A stretch of DNA of 64,000 bases from Microbacterium oxydans (GTDB lineage: Bacteria > Actinomycetota > Actinomycetes > Actinomycetales > Microbacteriaceae): the NCBI RefSeq assembly GCF_026559675.1, contig NZ_CP092891.1, positions 1 through 64,000 on the forward strand, in the 5' to 3' direction. Position 1 is the stretch's first letter. Each line of letters begins with the position of its first letter. Position numbers and translations under genes: made by a program. This document shows positions 1-11,070 of this stretch, one piece after another. The notes beneath the pieces are model-generated. The model ran no database searches and was not told where the DNA came from. It saw only the letters and a list, made by a program, of their open reading frames with translations.

Positions 1-1392
1 ATGTCATCACCTGCCCAGCCCGACGTCCCCATCTGGACCACGGTGCAGGAGCTTCTGGTCGATGACGATCGCGTCACGCCGCAACTGCAGGGCTTCCTGA
101 GCCTCGCCGTTCCCGCGGGCGTGATGGCTGCCACCCTGTACCTCGAAGTCCCGAACGATCTCACGGCCGCGCAGATCAACAAGCGTCTCCGGCTGCCGAT
201 CATGGAGGCGCTCTCCCACATCGGCGATGAGGTCACCTCCTACCGCGTGGTGGTGAACCACGAGCTGGCCGAGCAGCCGACCGCACCGATCGCGGTGGGC
301 GATTTCGGACGACAGGAGCAGATCCGCGTCGAGTCGCCGATGGAGCAGCCGACCCAGCTGCGCCACGAATCGCGACTGAACCCGAAGTACACCTTCGACA
401 ACTTCGTCATCGGGCAGTCCAACCGCTTCGCCCATGCGGCGGCGGTCGCCGTCGCCGAAGCGCCGGCCAAGGCGTACAACCCGCTGTTCATCTACGGCGA
501 CTCCGGACTCGGCAAGACGCACCTCCTCCACGCGATCGGCGACTACGCCCAGTCCCTCTATGCAGGGGTGAAGGTCCGCTACGTGTCGAGCGAGGAGTTC
601 ACGAACGACTTCATCAACTCGATCGCGAACAACCGCGGCGCCGCCTTCCAGGCTCGATACCGCGACGTCGACATCCTCCTCATCGACGACATCCAGTTCC
701 TGCAGGGTCGTGCGGAGACGCAGGAGGCCTTCTTCCACACCTTCAACACGCTGCACGATCACAACAAGCAGGTGGTGATCACTAGTGACGTCGCCCCGAA
801 GCACCTCACCGGCTTCGAGGATCGGATGCGCAGCCGCTTCGAGTGGGGCCTGATCACCGACGTGCAGGCGCCCGACCTGGAGACGCGTATCGCGATCCTC
901 CGCAAGAAGGCACAGAGCGAGGCCCTCCACATCCCCGACGAGGTGCTGGAGTACATCGCGACCGTGGTGTCCTCGAACATCCGGGAGCTCGAGGGCGCTC
1001 TCATCCGGGTGTCGGCGTTCGCCAGCCTGAATCGCTCCGCGCTCGACATCTCCCTCGCGCAGACCGTGCTCCGCGACATCATCGACACGGCCGAGGACAA
1101 CATCATCTCGCCGACCGACATCATCACGGCGACCGCGCAGTACTTCAAACTCACCGTCGACGACCTGTACGGCTCGAGCCGTTCGCAGCAGATCGCCACC
1201 GCACGGCAGATTGCGATGTATCTGTGCCGCGAACGCACCAGCCTCTCGCTCCCGAAGATCGGTCAGCTGTTCGGCAACCGTGACCACACGACGGTCATGT
1301 ACGCGTACAAGAAGATCAGCGAGCTCATGAAGGAGCGCCGCTCCATCTACAACCAGGTCACCGAGATCACCACGCAGCTCGGAAGACGCTGA
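1..1392 (+). CDS. dnaA: Chromosomal replication initiator protein DnaA
   Basis: DnaA binds DnaA boxes at oriC, oligomerises with ATP and opens the duplex. The 463-aa product has the normal layout: N-terminal domain I, a linker, an AAA+ domain and a C-terminal DNA-binding domain. Walker A is GDSGLGKT at residues 166-173, Walker B has D229/D230, and the C-terminal DnaA signature lies at about residues 409-434 with the RDHTTVM sequence. The window begins exactly on the ATG, so its promoter is not visible. The protein is somewhat shorter than the mycobacterial one, mainly in the linker. It is followed by a strong terminator and then oriC. Confidence 0.98.
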   Translation: MSSPAQPDVPIWTTVQELLVDDDRVTPQLQGFLSLAVPAGVMAATLYLEVPNDLTAAQINKRLRLPIMEALSHIGDEVTSYRVVVNHELAEQPTAPIAVGDFGRQEQIRVESPMEQPTQLRHESRLNPKYTFDNFVIGQSNRFAHAAAVAVAEAPAKAYNPLFIYGDSGLGKTHLLHAIGDYAQSLYAGVKVRYVSSEEFTNDFINSIANNRGAAFQARYRDVDILLIDDIQFLQGRAETQEAFFHTFNTLHDHNKQVVITSDVAPKHLTGFEDRMRSRFEWGLITDVQAPDLETRIAILRKKAQSEALHIPDEVLEYIATVVSSNIRELEGALIRVSAFASLNRSALDISLAQTVLRDIIDTAEDNIISPTDIITATAQYFKLTVDDLYGSSRSQQIATARQIAMYLCRERTSLSLPKIGQLFGNRDHTTVMYAYKKISELMKERRSIYNQVTEITTQLGRR

Positions 1393-1408
1393 CGCGCCGA
1401 GTCTTCAG

Positions 1409-1455
1409 AAAAAGTGGAGGTGAGCACCTGATCGGGTGCCCACCTCCACTTTTTT
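1409..1455 (+). terminator. Rho-independent terminator after dnaA
   Basis: GTGGAGGTG (1414-1422) pairs perfectly with CACCTCCAC (1441-1449). GCACC (1424-1428) pairs with GGTGC (1435-1439) after one mismatch. The stem is flanked by an A-run on the left and a T-run on the right, so it could work on both strands. It separates dnaA transcription from oriC. Confidence 0.9.
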
Positions 1456-1503
1456 GTGTGCCCGACAGGGATTCTGACTGCCGGATAGATGCCTCTATGC
1501 ACA

Positions 1504-1575
1504 TGTGGATAACTTGTGGATGACCGTGGATTCCATCGGGACGAATGTGGGCTGATCGCCCAAACCTGTGGATAA
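1504..1575 (-). promoter_or_regulatory. Left DnaA-box cluster of oriC
   Basis: TGTGGATAA occurs at 1504-1512 and 1567-1575, both exact reverse complements of the TTATCCACA consensus. TGTGGATGA at 1515-1523 has one mismatch. All three share the same orientation. Confidence 0.88.
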
Positions 1576-1670
1576 CTCCAAGGGGGTCCGGATCGACCCA
1601 CCTGCCGGTAACCCGCGGATTCCTCAGGGTTTCCACAACTGACAACTGTGTAGTTCCCTACTCGCTCTTG

Positions 1671-1700
1671 CTATCCACCGACTTATCCACAGTATCCACA
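1671..1700 (+). promoter_or_regulatory. Right DnaA-box cluster of oriC
   Basis: TTATCCACA at 1683-1691 is a perfect box. GTATCCACA (1692-1700), directly abutting it, has one mismatch. CTATCCACC at 1671-1679 is a weaker match. The two abutting boxes lie immediately beside the AT-richer segment, as expected of boxes that drive origin unwinding. Confidence 0.85.
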
Positions 1701-1735
1701 GCTGTTAACACCGTTAAGGAGTTAAGTCATTCAAG
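1701..1735. other. Candidate DNA unwinding element of oriC
   Basis: Directly after the paired DnaA boxes and a two-base GC step there is a run rich in TTAAC/TTAAG triplets: TGTTAACA, CGTTAAG and AGTTAAG. This is one of the most AT-rich stretches in an otherwise very GC-rich window. Position next to head-aligned boxes suggests the first melted region, by analogy with the DnaA-box plus DnaA-trio arrangement known in other bacteria. The assignment rests on composition and position only. Confidence 0.5.
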
Positions 1736-1889
1736 GCGCGATCCGATCACCAGACGGTGGGGAGAACCGGACGAACGGATGACAGGAACTCCGGCGTAGG
1801 GATACGCCGGACTGTGGGGCTAGCATGGGAAGCCCTGCACCGGCAGGGACGACGACAACGCGTCACAGTTCGACGACAAGGGAGCACCC

Positions 1890-3032
1890 GTGAGGTTTCA
1901 GGTCAACCGCGATGTCTTCAGCGAGGCTGTGTCGTTCGTCGTCAAGCTGCTTCCCCAGCGGAATCCGCAGCCGATCCTTGCCGGAGTGCTCATCGAAGCC
2001 GACGGATCCGGTCTGACGCTCTCGGCGTTCGACTACGAGGCATCCGCTCGCACGACCATCGAAGCCACAGTCGACACTCCGGGCACGATCCTCGTCCACG
2101 GCCGGCTTCTCTCCGACATCGCCAGCCGTCTCCCGAACGCCCCGATCGAGATCGCGGTCGAGGAAGACGGCGGCATCACCGTCACCTGCGGCTCCGCCCG
2201 ATTCACCCTCGCGGCCATGCCGGTCGAGGAATACCCGTCGATCCCCGAGGTCAGCGGCTCATCGGGCGTCGTTCCGGCCGATGACTTCGGCACGGCGATC
2301 GCGCAGGTCGGGTTCGCGGCGTCGCGTGACGACGTCACCCCCGTGCTCACGGGTGTGCAGCTCGAGGTCTCCGGTCACAACCTGAGCCTGGTCGCCACCG
2401 ACCGCTACCGCGTCTCGCTGCGTGACGTGCCGTGGGACGGGGAGGCCGTCGAGGCGACGGCCCTGGTCCCGGCCCGCACGCTGCTCGAGGTCGGAAAGAC
2501 CTTCGGCCACGCCGGCACCATCCAGGTCGCGTTCTCCGGAGCGGGTGACCGCGAGATCATCGCCTTCACCGCCGGCAACAAGACCGTGACATCGCTGCTG
2601 ATCAAGGGCAATTTCCCGCCGGTTCGCCGCCTGTTCCCCGAGCAGACCGATCACTACGCGGTCGTGAACACCGCCGACCTCGTCGAGGCCGTCCGCCGCG
2701 TGTCGCTGGTGCTCGACCGTGCCGCTCCGCTGCGGTTCACGTTCTCCCACGACAGCGTGACGATGGACGCCTCGGGCAGCGAGCACGCCCGTGCCTCCGA
2801 GTCGGTCGACGCGATCCTGTCCGGTGGCGACGAGGTGACGCTCGGCCTGAACCCGCAGTACCTGATCGAGGCTCTCGGTGCGGTGAAGAGCGAGTTCGTG
2901 CGCGTGACGTTCACGTCGAGCGACAACGCCAACAAGCTGAGCCCCGTGCTGATCACGAGCCAGACCTCGGTCGACCAGGCCGGTCTCGACTCGTTCAAGT
3001 ACCTCCTTCAGCCCAACCTCCTTCTCCGCTGA
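1890..3032 (+). CDS. dnaN: DNA polymerase III beta subunit (sliding clamp)
   Basis: The 380-aa product is the ring-shaped processivity clamp that tethers DNA polymerase III to DNA. It shows the typical N-terminal MRFQVNRDVF start, the central segments of the three clamp domains, and a C-terminal end (YLLQPNLLLR) matching other actinobacterial clamps. The GTG start at 1890 is supported by an AAGGGA ribosome-binding site 6 bases upstream. It lies between oriC and recF as in most bacteria. Confidence 0.97.
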   Translation: MRFQVNRDVFSEAVSFVVKLLPQRNPQPILAGVLIEADGSGLTLSAFDYEASARTTIEATVDTPGTILVHGRLLSDIASRLPNAPIEIAVEEDGGITVTCGSARFTLAAMPVEEYPSIPEVSGSSGVVPADDFGTAIAQVGFAASRDDVTPVLTGVQLEVSGHNLSLVATDRYRVSLRDVPWDGEAVEATALVPARTLLEVGKTFGHAGTIQVAFSGAGDREIIAFTAGNKTVTSLLIKGNFPPVRRLFPEQTDHYAVVNTADLVEAVRRVSLVLDRAAPLRFTFSHDSVTMDASGSEHARASESVDAILSGGDEVTLGLNPQYLIEALGAVKSEFVRVTFTSSDNANKLSPVLITSQTSVDQAGLDSFKYLLQPNLLLR

Positions 3033-3267
3033 CCTTCCTCCCACCTCCCCGGAACGTTCCCGGATATACCCGAAACGTCCCCGGATCAGCCGTTAGCCGA
3101 ACTCCGGAACCGTCACAGGTGGCGGTGCTCCCGGAGCGAGCATCGGGAGGGGCCCGCGAAGCGGGAGGGTCCCCGCTCTGCGAGCGAAGGGTGCATCGCC
3201 ACCTGCGACCCACACGAACAGAAGTCAGAGAAGTCTCCGTGTCAGACCCCGAAGGTAGGCTGACTCC
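3033..3267. other. dnaN-recF spacer, no gene seen
   Basis: This 235-bp GC-rich gap contains a short imperfect hairpin around 3150-3175 (CCCGC, loop, GCGGG) and probably the recF promoter and ribosome-binding site (GAAGGTAGG at 3251-3259). Many actinobacteria carry a 6-phosphogluconate dehydrogenase gene (gnd) between dnaN and recF; there is none here. Confidence 0.6.
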
Positions 3268-4476
3268 GTGATTGTGGAGCACCTGAGTCTGGTCGATTTC
3301 CGCAATTACGCGACCGCTGAACTCACGCTCCACCGTGGCCCGAACGTTCTGGTGGGGCGTAACGGGCAGGGCAAGACGAATCTGGCGGAGGCGGTCGTGT
3401 TCCTTGCGACGCTCGGTTCCCACCGAGTGTCGTCGGATGCGCCCATGGTCCGTGACGGCCAGGAGTTCGCGGTCATCCGTGCCCGCCTCTCCCATGGTGA
3501 GCGTCGTGTCCTCGCCGAAGTCCAGGTCAACCGGCAGGGTTCCAACAAGGCGCGGATCAACGGCTCGCCGTCGAAGCCGAACGAGCTGCCGCGTTACGCG
3601 CATGTCGTGCTGTTCGCGCCGGAGGATCTGCAGATCGTGCGGGGAGACCCCTCGGCGCGTCGTCGATTCTCCGACCAGCTCCTCATCCAGCGCACACCGC
3701 GGATGGCGGCCGTGCTCGCCGACTACGACCGGGTGCTCAAACAGCGCAATGCCCTGCTGAAGTCCGCACGAGCTCGCGGCATCCGTGGCGAGGGGTTGAG
3801 CACGCTCGATGTCTGGGACGACAAGCTCGTCGCGCTCGGGTCGGAGATCATCACGGCGCGACAGCGTCTGGCGGCGGATCTGCAGCAGCCGGTCGCCGAT
3901 GCGTACGAGGCGATCGCCGGCGCCGATCACCGACCTCGCCTGGAGTGGGCGCTGTCGGTGCGCGGCAGCGATCCCGAGGAGGACGAGGATGCAGCCGATG
4001 CCGAGGATGCCGCACCCGTCGACATGCTCGACCCGGCCCATATCGCCGACCTGTTCCGCGCCTCGCTGGCGGCGAAGCGGTCGAATGAGATCGACCGCGG
4101 GCTGACCCTGACCGGACCGCACCGTGACGACCTGGTGCTCCGAGTCCGCGATCTCCCCGTGAAGGGGTATGCCTCACACGGCGAATCCTGGTCGGTGGCG
4201 CTCGCTCTCCGACTCGCATCGGCCGAGCTTCTGCGCAGCGAGTCCCCCGCCGGGGATCCGGTGCTGATCCTCGACGACGTCTTCGCCGAACTCGACGCCG
4301 ACCGACGCCAGCGGCTCGCCGCCTTGACCGCGGGATACGAGCAGGTGGTGGTCACGGCGGCGGTGGAGGAGGATATCCCCGAGGTGCTGCACGCCCACGT
4401 GGTGCGGATCAGTGCCGGAACGATCAGCGACGAGCGGGCCAGCGAGCAGGCTCAGGAACCGGGAGACGATGACTGA
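3268..4476 (+). CDS. recF: DNA replication and repair protein RecF
   Basis: RecF is an SMC-like ATPase that binds single/double-strand junctions and helps load RecA at gaps. The 402-aa protein has Walker A GRNGQGKT at residues 30-37, an LTGPHRDD signature near residues 281-288, and Walker B VLILDDVFAELD from residue 332. The GTG start at 3268 gives the canonical N-terminus and follows a GAAGGTAGG ribosome-binding site. An acidic insert near residues 235-250 is unremarkable. Its 3' end overlaps the next gene by 8 bases, which implies translational coupling. Confidence 0.96.
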   Translation: MIVEHLSLVDFRNYATAELTLHRGPNVLVGRNGQGKTNLAEAVVFLATLGSHRVSSDAPMVRDGQEFAVIRARLSHGERRVLAEVQVNRQGSNKARINGSPSKPNELPRYAHVVLFAPEDLQIVRGDPSARRRFSDQLLIQRTPRMAAVLADYDRVLKQRNALLKSARARGIRGEGLSTLDVWDDKLVALGSEIITARQRLAADLQQPVADAYEAIAGADHRPRLEWALSVRGSDPEEDEDAADAEDAAPVDMLDPAHIADLFRASLAAKRSNEIDRGLTLTGPHRDDLVLRVRDLPVKGYASHGESWSVALALRLASAELLRSESPAGDPVLILDDVFAELDADRRQRLAALTAGYEQVVVTAAVEEDIPEVLHAHVVRISAGTISDERASEQAQEPGDDD

Positions 4477-4972
4477 CACCGCATCGACCCCGGCCGCCGA
4501 TGTTCCGGAGACCGTCGGCACCTACCTCCGTCTCCGCGGTCTGCAGCCGAGCTCGAAGAGCTGGAAGCGCAAGCGTCGGATAACGACCGATGACGACAAC
4601 GCGCCCTTCACCCCCGGCCGGGATCCCGGTGCCCTCGGCGATGTGCTCGACAAACTGAGTCGCGACTCCGGGTGGCAGATCACTCTCGCCCGTGAAGACC
4701 TGGTCCGACAGTGGGCGGATCTGGCCGGCGCGGACACGGCCAAGCACTCCGAGCCGGTGTCGCTTGAGCGCGGTCTGCTGACCGTGAAATGCGACTCGAC
4801 GGCCTGGGCCAAGAACCTGCAGTTCATGCGGGCGACGATTCTCACCGAGATCGGCCGACGGTATCCGGACGCCGGCGTGGAGAACCTGCGCTTCATCGGA
4901 CCGGACGTTCCCTCCTGGAAATGGGGTCCCAGAGCCGTTCCAGGACGGGGTCCGCGCGATACCTACGGGTAG
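4469..4972 (+). CDS. DUF721 family protein, DciA-like helicase loader
   Basis: This 167-aa protein belongs to the DUF721 family that sits between recF and gyrB in actinobacteria. The family includes DciA, the ancestral loader/operator of the replicative helicase DnaB, so a role at the replication fork is likely. The N-terminus is basic and disordered (SWKRKRR near residues 31-37). The conserved domain covers about residues 55-150 and includes the W-A-K-N-L-Q segment typical of the family. I place the start at ATG 4469, overlapping recF by 8 bases; an upstream extension would run deep into recF. Confidence 0.85.
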   Translation: MTDTASTPAADVPETVGTYLRLRGLQPSSKSWKRKRRITTDDDNAPFTPGRDPGALGDVLDKLSRDSGWQITLAREDLVRQWADLAGADTAKHSEPVSLERGLLTVKCDSTAWAKNLQFMRATILTEIGRRYPDAGVENLRFIGPDVPSWKWGPRAVPGRGPRDTYG

Positions 4973-5048
4973 GGCACCACGCAAGGGGTCCGAAACGCTC
5001 AGAGGGGCACACACGGCCGTTGAGCGGCATTTCCCGACGAAACTCCGC

Positions 5049-5054
5049 TAGAAT
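5049..5054 (+). promoter_or_regulatory. Possible -10 element of the gyrB promoter
   Basis: TAGAAT at 5049-5054 is a good sigma-70-type -10 hexamer, about 36 bases before the gyrB ATG. No well-spaced -35 is evident; TTGAGC at 5020-5025 is too far upstream (23-base spacer). The assignment is tentative. Confidence 0.35.
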
Positions 5055-5066
5055 GGGAGTTCGTGA

Positions 5067-7160
<2,094 letters not shown>

Positions 7161-7204
7161 CGCCCCGCGGGCTCAGACCAGATGTGTGACAGAGAGATTG
7201 ATTG

Positions 7205-9757
7205 ATGACTGACGAAGAACGCACCGAGCCGGAACACGACCACGGCAAGATCGATCAGGTCGACCTGCAGTCGGAGATGCAGCGCAGCTACCTCGACTAC
7301 GCGATGGCCGTCATCGTGGGGCGCGCGCTCCCCGACGTCCGCGATGGACTCAAGCCCGTGCACCGCCGTGTGATCTACGGCATGTACGACGGCGGATTCC
7401 GTCCCGACAAGTCGTTCTCGAAGTGCGCCCGTGTGGTGGGCGAGGTCATGGGCCAGTACCACCCGCACGGCGACTCGGCGATCTACGACGCCCTCGTGCG
7501 ACTGGTGCAGCCGTGGTCGCTGCGGTATCCGCTCGCTCTCGGTCAGGGCAACTTCGGCTCCCCCGGCAACATGGGCGCCGCCGCTCCGCGATACACCGAG
7601 ACCAAGATGGCCCCGCTCGCGCTCGAGATGGTGCGCGACATCGAAGAGGACACGGTCGACTTCACCGACAACTACGACGGTCAGACCCAGGAACCGACGG
7701 TCCTCCCGGCCCGCTTCCCGAACCTGCTCGTCAACGGCTCGGTCGGCATCGCGGTCGGCATGGCCACGAACATCCCGCCGCACAACCTGCGCGAGGTGTC
7801 GGACGCCGCTCTCTGGGCGCTCGACAACCCCGGGATCTCCCGCGAGGAACTGCTCGACGGTCTGATCCAGCGCGTTCCCGGCCCCGACTTCCCGACCGGT
7901 GCGCAGATCCTCGGCACCAAGGGCATCCACGAGGCGTACCGCACGGGTCGCGGCTCGATCACGATGCGCGCGGTCGTCAACGTCGAGGAGATCCAGGGCC
8001 GCACCTGCCTCGTCATCACCGAGCTGCCGTACCAGGTCAACCCCGACAACGTCGCGGTGAAGATCGGCGACCTCGCCCGTGACGGCAAGATCACCGGCAT
8101 CGCCGACATCCGCGACGAGTCGTCCGACCGTACGGGTCAGCGTCTCGTGGTCGTGCTCAAGCGTGACGCGGTCGCCAAGGTCGTGCTGAACAACCTGTAC
8201 AAGCACACGCAGCTGCAGGAGAACTTCGGCGCGAACATGCTCGCGATCGTCGACGGCGTGCCGCGCACCCTCGCGATCGACGGCTTCATCACGCACTGGA
8301 TCGCGCACCAGATCGACGTGATCGTCCGTCGCACGGAGTTCCGTCTGCGCGAGGCCGAGAAGCGCATGCACATCCTGCGCGGATACCTGAAGGCACTCGA
8401 CGCGCTCGACGAGGTCATCGCCCTCATCCGTCGGTCGCAGACCACGGCGGATGCGAACGAGGGACTCCAGAAGCTCCTCGACATCGACGAGATCCAGGCC
8501 GACGCGATCCTGCAGATGCAGCTGCGTCGCCTCGCCGCACTCGAGCGGCAGCGGATCATCGACCAGGCGAACGAGCTCGAGGCGCAGATCACCGACTACA
8601 AGTCGATCCTCGCCGACGAGGGTCGTCAGCGCACGATCATCCGCGAGGAGCTGACCGGCATCGTCGACCGCTTCGGTGACGAGCGTCGCACGCACATCCT
8701 GCACGGCTTCGACGGCGACGTCTCGATGGAAGACCTCATCGCCGAGGAGGAGATGGTCGTCACCGTCACGCGCGAGGGCTACATCAAGCGCACGCGCAGC
8801 GACAACTACCGCTCGCAGCACCGCGGCGGCAAGGGCGTCAAGGGTGCGCAGCTGCGGGCGAACGACATCGTCGAGCACTTCTTCGTGACCACGACGCACC
8901 ACTGGCTGCTGTTCTTCACCGACAAGGGCCGCGTGTACCGCGCGAAGACATATGAGGTGCCGGAGGCCGGTCGCGACGCGAAGGGCATGCACGTCGCGAA
9001 CCTGCTCGCGCTGCAGCCGGACGAGAGCATCGCTCAGGTGCTCGACATCCGCGACTACGGGGTGGCGGACTACCTGGTCCTCGCCACGCGCGAGGGTCTG
9101 GTCAAGAAGACCCGGCTCGAGGCGTATGACACCAACCGTCAGGGCGGCGTCATCGCGATCCGTCTGAACGACGAGGACGAACTCGTCAGCGCACTTCTCG
9201 TGAACGCGGAGGACGACATCCTCCTCATCAGCCGCCGCGGCATGTCGGTGCGCTTCGAGGCGACCGACGAGGCGCTGCGTCCGATGGGCCGTGCGACGGC
9301 CGGCGTGCGCGGCATGAAGTTCAAGATCGACGAGGACTGCCTGCTGTCGGCATCCGTCGCCGCGCCGGGCAAGTTCGTGTTCGTGGTCACCGACGGCGGC
9401 TACGCGAAGCGCACCGCGGTGGAGGAATACCGCGTCCAGGGACGTGGGGGAACGGGCATCAAGGTCGCCAAGTTGAACGACGATCGGGGCACTCTCGCGG
9501 GCGGTCTGATCGTCGCCGAGGACGACGAGGTCTTGGTGGTTCTGTCCAGCGGCAAGGTGGTACGCTCTGCCGTGGCCGAGGTCCCCGCCAAGGGTCGGGA
9601 CACCATGGGAGTGGTGTTCGCCCGGACGACGGAGGCCGATCGCATCCTTGCCATCGCCCGTAACGGTGAGCGTGGTCTCACCGAAGACGAGGCGGATGCG
9701 GATGCCGATACCGAGGCCCCCCAGACGACACAGACCCCCGAGGATACAGACGCATGA
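7205..9757 (+). CDS. gyrA: DNA gyrase subunit A
   Basis: GyrA makes the transient double-strand break of gyrase through a catalytic tyrosine, here Y130 in the APRYTE motif. The C-terminal half has the beta-pinwheel, including the GyrA box (QHRGGKG near 8817). The quinolone-resistance region carries S91 and D95, matching the drug-sensitive residues S83/D87 of E. coli. I prefer ATG 7205 (850 aa), preceded by AGAGAG, over the TTG codon immediately before it. The acidic C-terminal tail is typical. The stop codon overlaps the next ATG (ATGA), so the DUF3566 gene is translationally coupled. Confidence 0.98.
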   Translation: MTDEERTEPEHDHGKIDQVDLQSEMQRSYLDYAMAVIVGRALPDVRDGLKPVHRRVIYGMYDGGFRPDKSFSKCARVVGEVMGQYHPHGDSAIYDALVRLVQPWSLRYPLALGQGNFGSPGNMGAAAPRYTETKMAPLALEMVRDIEEDTVDFTDNYDGQTQEPTVLPARFPNLLVNGSVGIAVGMATNIPPHNLREVSDAALWALDNPGISREELLDGLIQRVPGPDFPTGAQILGTKGIHEAYRTGRGSITMRAVVNVEEIQGRTCLVITELPYQVNPDNVAVKIGDLARDGKITGIADIRDESSDRTGQRLVVVLKRDAVAKVVLNNLYKHTQLQENFGANMLAIVDGVPRTLAIDGFITHWIAHQIDVIVRRTEFRLREAEKRMHILRGYLKALDALDEVIALIRRSQTTADANEGLQKLLDIDEIQADAILQMQLRRLAALERQRIIDQANELEAQITDYKSILADEGRQRTIIREELTGIVDRFGDERRTHILHGFDGDVSMEDLIAEEEMVVTVTREGYIKRTRSDNYRSQHRGGKGVKGAQLRANDIVEHFFVTTTHHWLLFFTDKGRVYRAKTYEVPEAGRDAKGMHVANLLALQPDESIAQVLDIRDYGVADYLVLATREGLVKKTRLEAYDTNRQGGVIAIRLNDEDELVSALLVNAEDDILLISRRGMSVRFEATDEALRPMGRATAGVRGMKFKIDEDCLLSASVAAPGKFVFVVTDGGYAKRTAVEEYRVQGRGGTGIKVAKLNDDRGTLAGGLIVAEDDEVLVVLSSGKVVRSAVAEVPAKGRDTMGVVFARTTEADRILAIARNGERGLTEDEADADADTEAPQTTQTPEDTDA

Positions 9758-10158
9758 GCACAGTTGCCGACAAGCTGGCGAAGAAGTCCACACGAAAGAC
9801 CAGCGGCAAGCAGGTCCGACTTCGTCTGGTCTACGTCGACTTCTGGTCGGCCGTGAAGCTGTCGTTCCTCGGCGCGGTCGCCCTCGCCGTCGTGACGATG
9901 GTCTCGTTCTTCCTCATCTTCCTGGTGCTGCAGGCGACGAACATCATGACCACGGCCGAGAAGTTCCTCGCCAGCGTCACGGACAACGCGTTCGTGCTGT
10001 CGGCGGTCGTCGGTCTGCCGCAGGTGATGGCCTTCGCGGCCGTCGTCGCGATCCTGAACCTCATCGTGTTCACGGTGCTCGGCGCCGTGGTCGCGGGCAT
10101 CTACAACCTCGCCGTGAAGGTGACGGGCGGACTGCTCGTCGGCTTCATGTCGAACTGA
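9754..10158 (+). CDS. DUF3566 membrane protein
   Basis: A 134-aa membrane protein of the DUF3566 family, which follows gyrA in many actinobacteria (the Rv0007 position in Mycobacterium tuberculosis). A basic N-terminus (about residues 1-25) precedes two hydrophobic segments at about 32-63 and 88-118. The gene overlaps the gyrA stop by 4 bases. No catalytic motif is visible and the molecular role is not established; its conserved position next to gyrase is the main clue. Confidence 0.88.
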   Translation: MSTVADKLAKKSTRKTSGKQVRLRLVYVDFWSAVKLSFLGAVALAVVTMVSFFLIFLVLQATNIMTTAEKFLASVTDNAFVLSAVVGLPQVMAFAAVVAILNLIVFTVLGAVVAGIYNLAVKVTGGLLVGFMSN

Positions 10159-10180
10159 CGCTCCAGCGTTCTCCGGAACG

Positions 10181-10220
10181 ACGACGAAGGGCGGGTGCTC
10201 CGGCATCCGCCCTTCGTCGT
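10181..10220. terminator. Hairpin terminator between converging genes
   Basis: A perfect 14-bp stem (10181-10194 with 10207-10220) and a 12-base loop lie between the 3' ends of the DUF3566 gene and the minus-strand VIT1-type gene. There is no T-run on either side, so it may act on both strands through stem strength alone. Confidence 0.75.
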
Positions 10221-10234
10221 CTCCCGGGGTGCGG

Positions 10235-10945
10235 CTAGACGACGCCGGTGGTGCCGAGCAGGGTGCCGATCAGCCACGTCGCGGCCAGGGCGAGCGCCCC
10301 GCCGATGACCAGGCGGATGGAGGCGCGCACCGGGGCCGAGCCGCCGATCCGGGCCGAGACGGCTCCGGTCACCGCCAGGGCGAGGAGCACGGCGACGAAG
10401 GTGACGGGCACGCGCCATTCGGGCGGCGGCAGCAGGATGGCGAGCAGGGGAAGCAGAGCGCCGAGGGTGAAGGCCACCGCGGACGAGATCGCGGCGTGCC
10501 AGGGATTGACCAGGTCGTTCTGGTCGATGCCGAGCTCCACCTCCAGGTGGGCCGAGAGCGCGTCGTGCGCCGTGAGCTCCTTCGCCACCTGGTGAGCGGT
10601 CTCCTCGGTGAGCCCGCGGTCGCGGTAGAGCTGCGTCAGCTCGGCGAGCTCGGCGGTCGGCATGGTCCGCAGCTCCTCCCGCTCTTTTGCGATCAGGGCG
10701 CGCTCGCTGTCGCGCTGGCTGCTCACCGAGACGTATTCGCCGAGTGCCATCGAGATCGCGCCGCCGACGAGGCCCGCGATGCCCGCCGTGAGGAGTGCGG
10801 CGTTGTCGGTGGTCGCGCCGGCGACACCGACGACGAGCGAGGCGACCGAGACGATGCCGTCGTTCGCGCCGAGCACTCCCGCGCGCAGCCAGTTCAGTCG
10901 CTGACCGAGACCCGTGCCGTGCGGCTCGCCTTCATGGGCTGTCAT
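10235..10945 (-). CDS. VIT1/CCC1-family transporter
   Basis: The 236-aa product matches the VIT1/CCC1 transporter family, whose members move iron or manganese across membranes. The N-terminal segment (LRAGVLGANDGIVSVASLVVGVAGA) is the family hallmark. Two N-terminal membrane segments are followed by a cytoplasmic helical region rich in E, R and H (about residues 70-140) and three more membrane segments. The start is taken at ATG 10945 because the upstream in-frame sequence is not conserved in character. It is transcribed away from the adjacent sensor-kinase gene. The transported metal cannot be decided from the sequence. Confidence 0.85.
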   Translation of the reverse strand: MTAHEGEPHGTGLGQRLNWLRAGVLGANDGIVSVASLVVGVAGATTDNAALLTAGIAGLVGGAISMALGEYVSVSSQRDSERALIAKEREELRTMPTAELAELTQLYRDRGLTEETAHQVAKELTAHDALSAHLEVELGIDQNDLVNPWHAAISSAVAFTLGALLPLLAILLPPPEWRVPVTFVAVLLALAVTGAVSARIGGSAPVRASIRLVIGGALALAATWLIGTLLGTTGVV

Positions 10946-11070
10946 GCCCCCAGTGAAGCAGAAAGGAGTCCCGAGGAGGGGAATCACGCGACAGGCATTA
11001 CGGAAAACCCGAAGCCGAGTGTCCGGATGACTCGGTGTCCAGCCCGACGGCCCCGCCGTACCTTGGAAGC

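Larger units (their letters stand above)
1393..1889. other. Origin of replication, oriC (dnaA-dnaN spacer)
   Basis: This 497-bp non-coding spacer is the usual actinobacterial oriC position. It holds three perfect DnaA boxes (1504-1512 and 1567-1575 on the minus strand, 1683-1691 on the plus strand) and near matches at 1515-1523, 1671-1679 and 1692-1700. The left boxes point one way and the right boxes the other. An AT-richer stretch follows the right-hand boxes. The final ~150 bases before dnaN show no further boxes and probably carry the dnaN promoter, though no clear promoter is visible. Confidence 0.93.
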
